From positions 345,252-409,251 of the forward strand of contig NZ_JACSQJ010000002.1 in assembly GCF_014836665.1 (NCBI RefSeq): a stretch of 64,000 nucleotides of DNA, given 5' to 3'. Made by a program: the position numbers and the translations under genes. Under the pieces are notes generated by a model. The model was not told the DNA's origin and made no database searches. It worked only from the letters and a program-made list of their open reading frames with translations. The number at the start of each line of letters is the position of its first letter. Position 1 is the stretch's first letter. This document shows, one piece after another, positions 1-9,400 of the stretch. This DNA is from Luteimonas colneyensis (GTDB lineage Bacteria > Pseudomonadota > Gammaproteobacteria > Xanthomonadales > Xanthomonadaceae).

Positions 1-148
1 ATTCGCAGCATGTGCTCGGTGGGCACGTCGCGCCCCGCGAGCCTGCGAAGCGGTGCGGTGGGTCGGTGGAGCGGGGAGGGCTCCGTGGTGCCGGTGGATG
101 CGGCGGTATGTGCGTGGGGAGCACAATCGTGGATCTTCGTACGGGGTG

Positions 149-1852
149 ATGCTCATGGCGCGCGCGGCGGGTTCGATGGTGGGGTTGGCGACGGCGTCGG
201 TGCTGTCGCTTCTTCTGGTGGGCTGCAGTGCGCGGCCCGTGGCGGCCCAGGGGGAAGAGGGCGGTGACGCCGCAGGGGACGTAATCAGCGGGGACAGGCT
301 GGCGGAGCATCTGCGCGTGCTTGCGTCGGACGGGTTCGAGGGCAGGGCGCCGGCGACGGCGGGGGAAGAGAAGACGGTCGCCTACATCAGCCGGGAGTTC
401 GCGGCGGCGGGGCTGGGGCCGGCGGGCGAGGCCGGGGGCTGGACGCAGGCGGTGACCTTGGCGCGGACGGAAATCGCGGGGCCGGTGGCGGCGTCGTTCT
501 CGGTCGGGGGGCGGGAGTGGGCCCTGGCGAACGGTGAGGACGTGGCGCTGGAGACGCTGCATCCGGAGGGCGACGTGTCGCTGCGCGGGGTGCCGGTGGT
601 GTTCGCGGGCTTCGGGATCACGGCGCCGGAACTGGGCTGGGACGATTACGCGGGCCTGGACGTGAGCGGCAAGGTGGTGGTGGTGCTGGTCAACGATCCG
701 GATTTCGGGACGGCGCCGGGGCGCTTTGGCGGGCCGGCGATGACGTGGTACGGGCGCTGGGCCTACAAGTACATCGAGGCGGCGAAGCGCGGGGCGGCAG
801 GAGTGCTGATCGTGCACGAGACGGCGCCGGCGGCGTATCCGTGGGCGACGGTGCGCAACGGGCGCGCGGCACCGCAGTTCGACATCGTGCGCGCGGACGC
901 GGCGACGTACCACCTGCCGGTGCGCGGATGGATGCAGCGGGCGACGGCGGAGCGTCTGTTCGGGGAGGCGGGGCTGTCGTTCGAGGCGGCGAAGCGGGAG
1001 GCGCAGCAGGCGGGGTTCCGGGGGCGCGCGCTGGACGGCGTGGCGTTCTCGGCGGGCTTCGCGGTGAAGCGCAGCCGGATCACCAGCCACAACGTGCTGG
1101 GGCTGCTGCCGGGTGCCGGGCGCGCGGACGAGACGGTCATCGTGTCGGGGCATTGGGACAGCTTCGGCGAGGGGACCCCGGATGACAGCGGCGACGCGAT
1201 CATCAACGGCGCGGTCGACAACGCCACCGCAATCGCGTCGATGCTCGAGATCGCGCGGGTGATGGCGGCGGGGCCGGCGCCGGCGCGCAGCGTGCTGTTC
1301 ATCGCGCTGACGGCGGAGGAGAGCGGGCTGCTCGGGGCGACCCACTACGCCGCGCATCCGCTGCGGCCGCTGGCGACCACGGCGGCGGCGATCAACATGG
1401 AGATGTGGAGTCCGGACGGGCCGACGCGCGACATTTCGAGCTGGGGCCAGGGCAAGGTCTCGCTGGAGCGCGCGCTGGCGACGGCAGCCCGGGCGGAAGG
1501 GCGCACGTACTCGCCGGATCCCGAGCTCGAGGCCGGCTTCTTCTACCGCGCCGACCATTTCGCGTTCGCGCAGGCGGGCGTGCCGGCGATCACCGTCGGC
1601 CCGGGCATGGACCAGGTCGAGGGCGGCGTCGAAGGCGGCCGGGCGGCGCGGGCGGACTATTTCTCCAGGCGCTACCACCAGCCCGGGGATGAATTCGACG
1701 ACGGCTGGGACATGCGCGGTCCCACCGCCGATACCGCGGTGGTGCTGCGGCTGGTGCGCGAGGTGGCCAACGCGTCGGCGTGGCCGGAATGGGATGCCGG
1801 CAGCGAGTTCCGCGCGGTGCGCGAGGAGACGGCGGGCATGCGTGCCCGCTGA
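149..1852 (+). CDS. M28-family metallopeptidase, secreted lipoprotein
   Basis: Zn-dependent aminopeptidase-like enzyme of family M28, probably periplasmic or outer-membrane bound. The N-terminus is a signal peptide ending in a lipobox (LLLVGC), followed by a PA-type insert in the first half and the peptidase domain in the second. Likely metal ligands are visible: His335 in GHWDS, Asp357 in VDNAT, Glu390/391 in TAEES and His470 in ADHFAF. The ATG at 149 is chosen because it sits directly before a lipoprotein signal; ATGs at 155 and 176 would also work, while the longer frame upstream to 53 encodes no credible protein. Substrate is unknown. Codon choice is unusually GGG/GCG/GTG rich compared with genes further right. 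It ends 5 bp before the MFS remnant. Confidence 0.88.
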   Translation: MLMARAAGSMVGLATASVLSLLLVGCSARPVAAQGEEGGDAAGDVISGDRLAEHLRVLASDGFEGRAPATAGEEKTVAYISREFAAAGLGPAGEAGGWTQAVTLARTEIAGPVAASFSVGGREWALANGEDVALETLHPEGDVSLRGVPVVFAGFGITAPELGWDDYAGLDVSGKVVVVLVNDPDFGTAPGRFGGPAMTWYGRWAYKYIEAAKRGAAGVLIVHETAPAAYPWATVRNGRAAPQFDIVRADAATYHLPVRGWMQRATAERLFGEAGLSFEAAKREAQQAGFRGRALDGVAFSAGFAVKRSRITSHNVLGLLPGAGRADETVIVSGHWDSFGEGTPDDSGDAIINGAVDNATAIASMLEIARVMAAGPAPARSVLFIALTAEESGLLGATHYAAHPLRPLATTAAAINMEMWSPDGPTRDISSWGQGKVSLERALATAARAEGRTYSPDPELEAGFFYRADHFAFAQAGVPAITVGPGMDQVEGGVEGGRAARADYFSRRYHQPGDEFDDGWDMRGPTADTAVVLRLVREVANASAWPEWDAGSEFRAVREETAGMRAR

Positions 1853-1856
1853 CCGG

Positions 1857-2440
1857 ATGGTTCACGGCGCGCGGGCCCTGGCGGGCGCGTCGATCGAGGC
1901 CCAGGCGCGGGCCACGCGGGCGGCGTTCCTGGTGCCGGGGCTGGTGTTGGCGGCCTGGGCGGCGATCGTGCCGTTGGCCAAGTGCGCGCGGGGCTCGATG
2001 ACGCGGCGCTGGGACAGCGTGGGCAGCCTGGTGGGTGCGGTGGGCGCGGCGGGGTTGCTCAGGCTGGGGTCGGCGCAACGCTGGCGGAGCGACCGCCCGG
2101 CAGCGGGAGGGCGGGGTTTCGCGCTGCCGCGGGTCGTGGTGGTGGTGATCGGGGCGGTGTGCTTCGTGTCCTTGCCGGGCTGGTGCTGCTGGCCCTGGTG
2201 CCCGGCTTCTGGACGGCGATGCTCGGCTGCGCGGTGCTCGGCCTGGGCTGCACCAGCATCGTGCCGGTGATGTTCAGCCTCGCCGGCGAGCAGACCCGGA
2301 TGCCGGCGGAGCTGGCGATCCCGGCGGTCACCACGCTGGGGTATGCGGGCGTGCTGCTGTGACCGGCGCTGATCGGTTTCATGGCCGAGGCGGCGTCGCT
2401 GACTTCGGCGCTGGTGCCAGCGTCCGGCGTGCGGCACGCT
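1857..2440 (+). pseudogene. Remnant of an MFS transporter (frameshifts, internal deletion, nonsense codon)
   Basis: Pieces of a major-facilitator protein lie in different frames. The start at 1857 leads into RATRAAFLVPGLVLAAW and IVPLAK, typical of MFS helix I, but near 1981 the expected continuation (GLDDAALG) is found only in the next frame. The middle of the protein is missing, since only about 580 bp remain of an expected 1.1-1.2 kb. From about 2170 a third segment encodes a late MFS helix region (GCTSIVPVMFSLAGEQ, TTLGYAGVLL); a TGA at 2360-2362 interrupts it, and the same frame continues as PALIGFMAEAASL, the usual sequence after that helix. Multiple lesions make a single sequencing error unlikely. 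Nothing functional is expected. Confidence 0.75.
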
Positions 2441-2446
2441 GGCGCG

Positions 2447-3067
2447 ATGGATCCCGAAACCCCCAGGCCCCACGCCCCCGCCTGCGACCGCAATCGCGAT
2501 CCGATCCTCGCCGTGCTGCGGCGGCACTTCGCCGACCGCCGTCGCGTGCTGGAGATCGGCAGCGGAACCGGCCAGCACGCGGTGTATTTCGCGCAGGCGA
2601 TGCCGTGGCTGGCCTGGCAGGCGTCGGATGTCGCCGTGCACCTGCCCGGGATCCGGGCGTGGCTGGCGGACGCAGCGCTGGCGAACACGCCGCCGCCGCT
2701 CGCGCTCGATGTGCTCGATGCGCGCTGGCCCGCCACCGGGGCCGACGCGGTGTTCACCGCCAACACGCTGCACATCATGGGCATGCAGGGCGTCGAGGCG
2801 TTCTTCCGCGGCGTCGGCGCGGTGCTGGCACCCGCGCCGGGCGGCATGCTGGTCGCGTATGGGCCGTTCAACTACGACGGCGGCTATACCAGCGACAGCA
2901 ACCGCGCCTTCGATGCCTGGCTGAAGGCGCGCGACCCGCGTTCCGGCATCCGCGACTTCGAGGCGATCGATGCGCTGGCCCGCGCGGCCGGGCTGGCGCT
3001 GGTCGAGGACGTCGGGATGCCGGCGAACAACCGATGCCTGGCGTGGCGGCGGGTTGAGGGCACCTGA
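2447..3067 (+). CDS. DUF938 class I SAM-dependent methyltransferase
   Basis: 206-residue protein of the DUF938 family, which has a Rossmann methyltransferase fold. The family opening (APACDRNRDPILAVLR) is present at residues 8-23, followed by the SAM-binding motif I VLEIGSGTGQHAVYFAQ and a motif IV-like TANTLHIMG. The GPFNYDGGYTSDSNRAFDAWL segment (shown here in part: GPFNYDGGYTSDS) is also characteristic. Substrate is unknown. The ATG at 2447 matches the usual family start; an upstream in-frame ATG at 2381 lies inside the MFS remnant and would add MFS-derived residues. Cytoplasmic, no signal peptide. Confidence 0.85.
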   Translation: MDPETPRPHAPACDRNRDPILAVLRRHFADRRRVLEIGSGTGQHAVYFAQAMPWLAWQASDVAVHLPGIRAWLADAALANTPPPLALDVLDARWPATGADAVFTANTLHIMGMQGVEAFFRGVGAVLAPAPGGMLVAYGPFNYDGGYTSDSNRAFDAWLKARDPRSGIRDFEAIDALARAAGLALVEDVGMPANNRCLAWRRVEGT

Positions 3068-3072
3068 CGCGC

Positions 3073-3645
3073 TCAGCGCGGAAGCGGAGACGGCGGCGGC
3101 ACGGCGCGAAGCTGGCGCACCTGGCCGACAGCCCAGGTGGTGGCGATACAGGTGGCGGCGATCGCCGTCCACGACAGCGTGTCACCGCCGAGACCGAGCC
3201 GCAGCGCCCGCCATGCGGGAGCGATCGCGCCCGCGGCCGCGAGCGGTGCGGCGATGCCCAGGAGCAGGAGCAGGCCCCCGGCCAGGCGCCGCTCGAAGCC
3301 GGTCTGGGCGGCGTCACTGCGCGCGTGGATGCCGACGCTGGCCGGACGCGCCGGACTCGCCGCACGCGCCGGACTCGCCGCACGCGCCGGACTTGCCGCA
3401 CGCGCCGCTACCGCGGCCGCGAAGCCGGCGGGCGGGGCGCTGCGCGGCGCGGTGGCGATCGCCGTCGCCACGAGCCGGTAGTCGTTCAGCGCAGCGTCGT
3501 CCGTGACGGGCAGGGCGACGTCCGTGGGGTGTCCATGCGCCTCCGGGGCCGCACCCTGCGCCCGGCCCCGGGAGGCCTGCAGGCCGCGCTCCTGTCGTGC
3601 CCATTCCGCGGCATCGACCGCGGGGAGGATGTGCTTCCTGGTCAT
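3073..3645 (-). CDS. Anti-sigma-factor-like membrane protein with tandem ARAASP repeats
   Basis: 190-residue protein encoded immediately after, and overlapping by ATGA with, an ECF sigma-factor tail; the coupling suggests a cognate anti-sigma factor or regulator. The N-terminal 90 residues are polar, then an Ala/Pro/Ser/Arg linker contains three tandem ARAASP units, then two predicted membrane helices follow (around LAGGLLLLLGIAAPLAAAGA and SWTAIAATCIATTWAVG). No ZAS zinc motif is seen, so the anti-sigma role rests on position and topology. With the sigma gene broken upstream, the protein may have no partner and may not be expressed from its native promoter. Confidence 0.6.
   Translation of the reverse strand: MTRKHILPAVDAAEWARQERGLQASRGRAQGAAPEAHGHPTDVALPVTDDAALNDYRLVATAIATAPRSAPPAGFAAAVAARAASPARAASPARAASPARPASVGIHARSDAAQTGFERRLAGGLLLLLGIAAPLAAAGAIAPAWRALRLGLGGDTLSWTAIAATCIATTWAVGQVRQLRAVPPPSPLPR
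3346..3399. repeat. Three tandem 18-bp repeats inside the anti-sigma-like gene
   Basis: The unit ACGCGCCGGACTCGCCGC occurs three times back to back (3346, 3364, 3382), the third with one C-to-T change, and decays at both ends. Read on the minus strand it encodes the hexapeptide repeat ARAASP in the extracytoplasmic or linker part of the protein. The unit is a multiple of three, so copy-number changes would keep the frame. Confidence 0.9.
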
Positions 3646-3883
3646 GCCGGTACTCCCATGCGTGCGTCCAGCAGGTCGCGCAGCCGCCTGCGCGCGCGGA
3701 ACAGGTGGCTCTTGATCGTGCCTTCGGCCAGTCCGGTGATGCCCGCGATGCCGGCGATCGGCATCTCCTCCAGATGGTAGAGCGCGAGCAACGTGCGCTG
3801 CAGCGGCGGCAGTGCCTCGATGGCGAGGTGAAGGTAGCGGGCGCGCTCCTGGTCCGATGCCGCGGCCTCGAGGTCGAAGCCAG
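3642..3883 (-). pseudogene. C-terminal fragment of an ECF sigma factor (region 4), head missing
   Basis: The minus strand reads GFDLEAAASDQERARYLHLA, then LPPLQRTLLALYHLEEMPIAGIAGIT (a region 4 core, given in parts) and GTIKSHLFRARRRLRDLL to a TGA at 3642. This is the helix-turn-helix region 4 of an ECF RNA polymerase sigma factor. Its stop overlaps the start of the membrane protein that follows. About 90 residues including region 2 (core binding, -10 recognition) are absent: coding similarity stops at about 3883 and the sequence continues directly into an oppositely oriented gene with no start codon. The fragment cannot be a functional sigma factor unless the assembly is wrong here. Confidence 0.75.
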
Positions 3884-4192
3884 ATCCCCATCACCCTCTT
3901 CATCGCCGTCGCCTATGCCATCAAGGTGACGGTGGAGGCCTACACCCGCCGCCGCATCATCGAGACCCGTGGCTCGGAGGAGCTAGTGCGCGCACTGCTC
4001 GAGGGCGAGACCCGTCGGCGCCGGCAGTCGTCGCTGCAGTGGGGCGCGGTGATGGTGGCGCTGGCCGTGGGCTTCGGCCTGGTCGAGCTGACCGGCGTGC
4101 GCGAGGTGACCCCGGGCGTGGTGGCGCTGCTGCTGGGCGCGACCGGGCTCGGGCACCTGGCGTACTTCATGCTCGAAAGCCGCGTGAAATGA
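3884..4192 (+). pseudogene. Three-helix membrane protein lacking its 5' end
   Basis: From 3884 a good coding frame reads IPITLFIAVAYAIKVTVEAY, then a charged stretch RRRIIETRGSEELVRALLEG, then two more hydrophobic helices (WGAVMVALAVGFGLVELTG and VVALLLGATGLGHLAYFML) to a TGA at 4190-4192. It resembles the small membrane proteins often encoded divergently from ECF sigma factors in Xanthomonads. No ATG, GTG or TTG lies at a natural position; the nearest in-frame ATG (3857) falls inside sigma-factor sequence read antisense. I infer that the first few residues and the promoter were deleted together with the head of the sigma gene. Translation from 3857 is possible. Confidence 0.6.
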
Positions 4193-4253
4193 GCTGCCGG
4201 CCGGGCATCCCGTGATAGAACGGGCGCCTGTCCCTGGAAGCGAGGAGCCACGC

Positions 4254-5201
4254 ATGCTCACCCGGCGTGAGTACCTGAAGTTGTCCGCCGCGGCGGGCGT
4301 GACGCTGGCGATCCGTCCGGGGCTGTTGCTGGCGCAGGACGCCCCGCAGGCGCTCGTCACCCGCGCGATCCCCGGCACCACCGAGCGGCTGCCGGTGGTG
4401 GGCCTGGGCAGCTCGGCCTCGTTCGCGCGCGTGGCCGGCGAGGGCGACGCCGCGCGCATCCGCGACATCCTGGAAAAGCTGGTGCGCCAGGGCGGCCGCG
4501 TGTTCGACACCGCGCCGAGCTATGGCGCCTCGGAGGAGGTCGCGGGCCGCGCCGCGCAGGATGCCGGGATCACCGACCGGCTGTTCTGGGCGACCAAGCT
4601 CAACGTCGCCGGCCGCGGCGGCGGCAAGGCCGATCCCGAGGCGGCGCGTGCCCAGCTGGACGCGTCGTTCGCGCGCATCGGCAAGTCGCCCATCGACCTC
4701 GTGCAGGTCCACAACCTGGGCGACGTGTCCACCCAGCTCGCCATCCTGCGCGAGGCCAGGGCCGCCGGCCGCGTCCGCTACATCGGCCTGACCACCACCT
4801 TCGAGCAGCAGTACGCGGATCTCGAACGGCACATGCGCGAAGAGGACATCGACTTCATCGGCGTCGACTACGCGGTCGACAACCGGACGATGGAGGAGCG
4901 CATCTTCCCGCTGGCGCAGGAGCGCGGCATCGGCGTGCTGGCCTATGCGCCGTTCGGGCGCAGGCGGCTGTGGGAACTGGTCGAAGGCAGGACGCTGCCG
5001 GACTGGGCGGCCGAGCATGACATCGCCACCTGGGGGCAGTTCTTCCTCAAGTTCGTGGTCTCGCATCCGGCGGTGACGGTGGCCACGCCCTCCACCAGCC
5101 AGCCGCGCAACCTGGTCGACAACCTGGGCGCGGCCACCGGGCGGATGCCCGATGCGGCGACGCGCAGGCGGATGGTCGAATACATCGAAGCGCTGGGCTG
5201 A
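4254..5201 (+). CDS. Aldo/keto reductase with an exported-type N-terminus
   Basis: NADPH-dependent oxidoreductase of the aldo/keto reductase superfamily, 315 residues. The catalytic tetrad is complete: Asp85 (FDTAPSYG), Tyr90, Lys115 (ATKLN) and His153 (VQVHN). The protein begins MLTRREYLKLSAAAGVTLA, a TAT-like signal (RR followed by a hydrophobic run) ending near LLLAQDAPQ, so the enzyme is probably exported folded, as other periplasmic AKRs are. The ATG at 4254 follows GAGGAG. Substrate is unknown. It stands alone, with 136 bp to the next gene. Confidence 0.85.
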   Translation: MLTRREYLKLSAAAGVTLAIRPGLLLAQDAPQALVTRAIPGTTERLPVVGLGSSASFARVAGEGDAARIRDILEKLVRQGGRVFDTAPSYGASEEVAGRAAQDAGITDRLFWATKLNVAGRGGGKADPEAARAQLDASFARIGKSPIDLVQVHNLGDVSTQLAILREARAAGRVRYIGLTTTFEQQYADLERHMREEDIDFIGVDYAVDNRTMEERIFPLAQERGIGVLAYAPFGRRRLWELVEGRTLPDWAAEHDIATWGQFFLKFVVSHPAVTVATPSTSQPRNLVDNLGAATGRMPDAATRRRMVEYIEALG

Positions 5202-5337
5202 GCGCGGCAGATGGCCGACGAGGTGATGGACGCGCACGCGGTGCTGTCCGCGGGCGGCGCCGGACACTGATCCAGCGCAAGCGGTGGCCGCCGCGGCGCG
5301 GCCATACTCGGCCCCTCTTCCACTGCAGGAGACGGGC

Positions 5338-6093
5338 ATGGATCTCGAACTCGGGGGCAAGGCGGCGATCGTCACCGGTGCGGCCTCCGGCATCGGCCGG
5401 GCGATCGCGCTGGTGCTGTCGCGGGAGGGCGCGGACCTGGTGCTGGCCGACCTCGACGCCGCGGGCTGCGAACGCACGCTGGCGCTGATGCGCGCGGAGC
5501 GCGCCGACGCCCGCGGCGTGGTGGTGCGCGCCGACGCTTCGCGGTACGACGACCACGAAGCGACGGTGAATGCCGCCCTGGACGAATACGGCGGCCTCGA
5601 CATCGCGGTCAACAACGCCGGCATCGGCGGCGAGCCGAAGATCACCGGGGAACTGGGGCCGGAGGCCTGGCGCCGGGTGATCGACGTCAACCTCAACGGC
5701 GTCTACTACGCGATGCATGCGCAGCTGCCGGCGCTGCTGGCGCGCGGCGGCGGCGCGATCGTCAACATCGCCTCCATCCTCGGCCAGGCGGGCTGGCGCA
5801 CGGCCTCGGCCTACGTGGCCTCCAAGCACGGCGTCGTCGGGCTGACGAAAACCGCGGCGCTGGAATACGCCACCCGCGGCATCCGCATCAACGCGGTGGG
5901 GCCGGGCTTCATCGAGACCCCGATCCTGGGCGACGACCCGGAGGCGCTGGCGCAGCTGGCCGCGCTGCATCCGGTCGGACGCCTGGGCCAGCCGCAGGAG
6001 GTCGGCGACCTGGTGGCATGGCTTTCCAGCGCCCGCGCCAGCCTGGTGACCGGCGCGTACTACCCGGTCGACGGCGGCTACCTGGCGCAATAG
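5338..6093 (+). CDS. Short-chain dehydrogenase/reductase
   Basis: 251-residue classical SDR. The cofactor motif TGAASGIG at residues 14-21, the NNAG motif (NNAGIGG), the catalytic Ser region (IVNIASILG) and the YxxxK pair (YVASKHG) are all visible, followed by the PGFIETPI loop and a typical VDGGY C-terminus. An Asp after beta-2 (LADLD) favours NAD(H). Start ATG 5338 is preceded by GCAGGAGACGG. Substrate unknown; the C-terminal glucose-dehydrogenase/3-oxoacyl-reductase-like ending is common to many SDRs. Confidence 0.88.
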   Translation: MDLELGGKAAIVTGAASGIGRAIALVLSREGADLVLADLDAAGCERTLALMRAERADARGVVVRADASRYDDHEATVNAALDEYGGLDIAVNNAGIGGEPKITGELGPEAWRRVIDVNLNGVYYAMHAQLPALLARGGGAIVNIASILGQAGWRTASAYVASKHGVVGLTKTAALEYATRGIRINAVGPGFIETPILGDDPEALAQLAALHPVGRLGQPQEVGDLVAWLSSARASLVTGAYYPVDGGYLAQ

Positions 6094-6197
6094 CGCCCCG
6101 GCGGCCGGCCCGGGCTTGACCTGGGTCAGCGCGCGCCGGCAGGTGCGGCGCCAGCATGGGCCATCGGCGCCCCCGGCGCCGCATGCAGGAGACGATG

Positions 6198-6434
6198 ATG
6201 GAATTCCACGTGCGCGCGTCGCAGCCGCTGCCGCCGCTGGCGATCATCGAGGACGCGCTGCTGGCCTTCGATCCGGCATCGGTGGTCGACGTCGACCTGG
6301 TGCAGGGCCTGCGCGTGAACGCGGCGATCGACGCCGCGGCGCTGATGGAGCTGCTGAACGGCATCGGCGCACGGGTGCTGCCCGGCGAGGTCGAACAGCA
6401 GCCTTCGGTCTGCTGCGGAGGCTGCAGCGGGTAA
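6198..6434 (+). CDS. Small conserved-type protein with a CCGGCSG tail
   Basis: 78-residue protein. The body (EFHVRASQPLPPLAIIEDAL, DPASVVDVDLVQGLRVNAAI) could form a ferredoxin-like alpha/beta fold similar to heavy-metal-associated domains, although the usual CxxC is absent there. The last seven residues are CCGGCSG, a possible metal or thiol site. A strong AGGAGA lies at 6187-6192; ATG codons at 6195 and 6198 are adjacent and 6198 has the better spacing. It is flanked by an SDR and convergent with the large oxidoreductase, whose stop is 13 bp away. Function is not known. Confidence 0.65.
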   Translation: MEFHVRASQPLPPLAIIEDALLAFDPASVVDVDLVQGLRVNAAIDAAALMELLNGIGARVLPGEVEQQPSVCCGGCSG

Positions 6435-6446
6435 GGGTCTGCCCCC

Positions 6447-9400
6447 TTACGCCGCCTGCACGATCCGCAGCGGGTTGTTCCACTCCCTGAGCAGGTCCGC
6501 CTCGCGCGCCTTCGCCTTCTCCAGGTGGGCGTGCTTGACGTGGCCGTAGCCGCGGATGTGCTCGGGCACCGAGGCGATCTCGGCCGCGAGGTCGACGTTG
6601 CCGCCGTCCAGCGTCTCCAGCAGGCCGCCGACCGTGCGCTCGTAGTCGTCGATCAGCCGGCGCTCGGTGCGCCGCTCGCCGGTGTAGCCGAACACGTCCA
6701 GCGGCGTGCCGCGCATGCGCCTGAGCTTCGCCAGCAGCCTGAACGCGCTGAACACCCACGGACCGAAGGCCTTCTTCCGCAGCCGGCCCTCGGCGTCGCG
6801 CTTCGCCAGCAGCGGCGGCGCGAGGTGGAACTCCAGCCTGAAGTCGCCCTCGAACTGCTGCTTCAGCCTGCGCTCGAACTCGCCGCTGGTGTACAAGCGC
6901 GCGACTTCGTACTCGTCCTTGTAGGCCATGAGCTTGAAGAAATAGCGCGACACGGCCTCGGTGAGGTCGGTGCCGCCGGGCGCGCGGGTGGCTTCGGCGC
7001 TGCGCACGCGGGCGACGAAGTCGGCGTAGCGACGGGCGTACTTCGCATCCTGGTAGTCGGTGAGGAAGGCGGTGCGGCGGGCGATCAGCTCGTCCAGGCT
7101 GCGCGACAGGCGCGCGTCGTCCAGCGGCAGGAAGGCGATGTCGTCGCCGTCGGCGGCGCCGTCGCTGCCCGTCGCGGCGCCGGTCGCCGACGCGGGCAGG
7201 TGGCGCAGCCCGTCGTCGCGGCGCTGCGGCTTCGGCGCGCTGGTCGCACCCCACTCGTTGCCTTCCCAGTCGCCGGGCGGCAGCGGATCGAGCAGCGACG
7301 GCGTGGCTTCGGCGCGCGTGCGCGGATTGCGCACGATGCCGGCGGCTTCGTACACCGCCTCGATGTCGACCGCGGCCAGGCGGCCCCAGGCGAAGGCGGT
7401 CTTGTTCATCTCGATCGCGGCGCCGTTGAGTTCGACCGCGCGCATCAGCGCGTCCAGCGACAGCGGCACCAGGCCGCGCTGCCAGGCGTAGCCGAGCATG
7501 AACAGGTTGGCGGCGATGGCGTCGCCGAGCAGCGCAGTGGCGAGCTGGGTGGCATCGACCACGCTCAGCGCGCGCGCGGCCGCCGCGGCCTCGCTCATCG
7601 CCGCCTCGTCGCCGCCACCCAGCGCCTTGCGCACCGCGCTGATGATGTCGGTGGCCGGGAACTGCATGTCCGGCCGCGTGGTGAAGGTGCCGGGCATCGC
7701 CTCGTAGCTGTTGAGCACCACCTGCGAACGGCCGGCGCGCAGCTTCGACAGCGTCCAGTAGTCGTTGACCACCACCATGTCGCAGCCCAGCACCAGGTCG
7801 GCTTCGCCGGCGGCGATGCGCACGGCGTGGATGTCGGCCGGCTTCGGCGCGATGCGGATGTGCGTGGTGACCGCGCCGCCCTTCTGCGCCAGCCCGGTCT
7901 GGTCGAGCACGGTCGCGCCGCGGCCTTCCAGGTGCCCGGCCATGCCCATCAGTGCGCCGATGGTGACCACGCCGGTGCCGCCGACGCCGGTGACCAGGAT
8001 GTTCCAGGGCCGCGTGCCGTCGCTGGCGAACACCGGCTCGGGCAGGTTGGCGAGCTTCGACAGGCCGGTGGCCGGCTTGCCCTTGCGCGGCTTGCCGCCG
8101 TGCACGGTGACGAAGCTGGGGCAGAAGCCCTCGACGCAGCTGAAGTCCTTGTTGCAGGCCGACTGGTCGATCTCGCGCTTGCGCCCGAACTCGGTCTCCT
8201 TCGGCAGCACCGAGACGCAGAACGACTTCACGCCGCAGTCGCCGCAGCCCTCGCAGACCAGCGAGTTGATCGCCACACGCTTGTCGGGGTCGACCATCTT
8301 GCCGCGCTTGCGACGGCGGCGCTTCTCGGTGGCGCAGGTCTGGTCGTAGATGAGCACGCTGGTGCCCTTCACCTCGCGCAGGCGCTTCTGCACGTCGTCC
8401 AGCTCGCGGCGGTCATGGAAGCTGACGCCGGCGGGGAAGATGGAGTGATCGCTCCATTTTTCGATCTCGTCGGACAGCAGCGCGATCACCTCGACGCCTT
8501 CGCTCCGCACCTGGTGCGCGATCTGTGGCACCGACAGCGTGCCGTCCACCGGCTGGCCGCCGGTCATCGCCACGGCGTCGTTGTAGAGGATCTTGTAGGT
8601 GATGTTGACGCCGGTGGCGACCGACTGGCGGATCGCCAGCGTGCCGGAGTGGAAGTAGGTGCCGTCGCCGAGGTTCTGAAAGACATGCTCGGTCGCGGTG
8701 AACGGCGCCTGCCCCGACCAGGTCACGCCTTCGCCGCCCATGTGGGTGAAGGTGTCGGTGCTGCGGTCCATCCACGTGACCATGTAGTGGCAGCCGATGC
8801 CGGCCATGGCGCGCGAACCGTCAGGCACCTTCGTGGAGGTGTTGTGCGGGCAGCCCGAGCAGTAGTGCGGAACGCGCGGGAACTGCGCGCGCGGCAGCGC
8901 CAGCGCGCCTTCCTTCTCCTCCATCCAGCGCAGCACGTCGCGGATGTGCTCCGAGTCATGGAAACGCTGGATGCGGCGCGCGATCACGCCGGCGATGGTC
9001 GCCGGGGTCAGCTCGCCGGTGGACGGCAGGATCCACTCGCCGGCCTCGTCGTGCTTGCCGACGATCGACGGGCGGCGGCCGCCGGCGAGGCCGAAGTCGA
9101 AGTTGTAGAACAGCTCCTTCATCTGGCTCTCGATGAAGGACAGCTTCTCCTCCACCACCAGGATGTCCTCGAGCCCGCGCGCGAAGGCGCGGATGCCCAT
9201 CGGCTCCAGCGGCCAGGTCATGCCGATCTTGTAGACGCGGATGCCGAGCTCCGCGCAGGCGCGCGCGTCCAGGCCCAGGTATTCCAGCGCCTGCAGCACG
9301 TCGAGGTAGCTCTTGCCGGTGGTGGCGATGCCCAGGCGCGCGTTGGGCGAGTCGATCACCACGCGGTCGATGCGGTTGGCGCGCGCGAAGGCCTGGGCCG

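Noticed and set aside
1..148. Coding sequence before the M28 peptidase
   Set aside because: Open frames exist but carry no recognisable protein and no ribosome-binding site; I see no supported feature there.
3346..3399. Possible CRISPR array
   Set aside because: Repeats are directly adjacent with no spacers and encode a hexapeptide repeat in frame.
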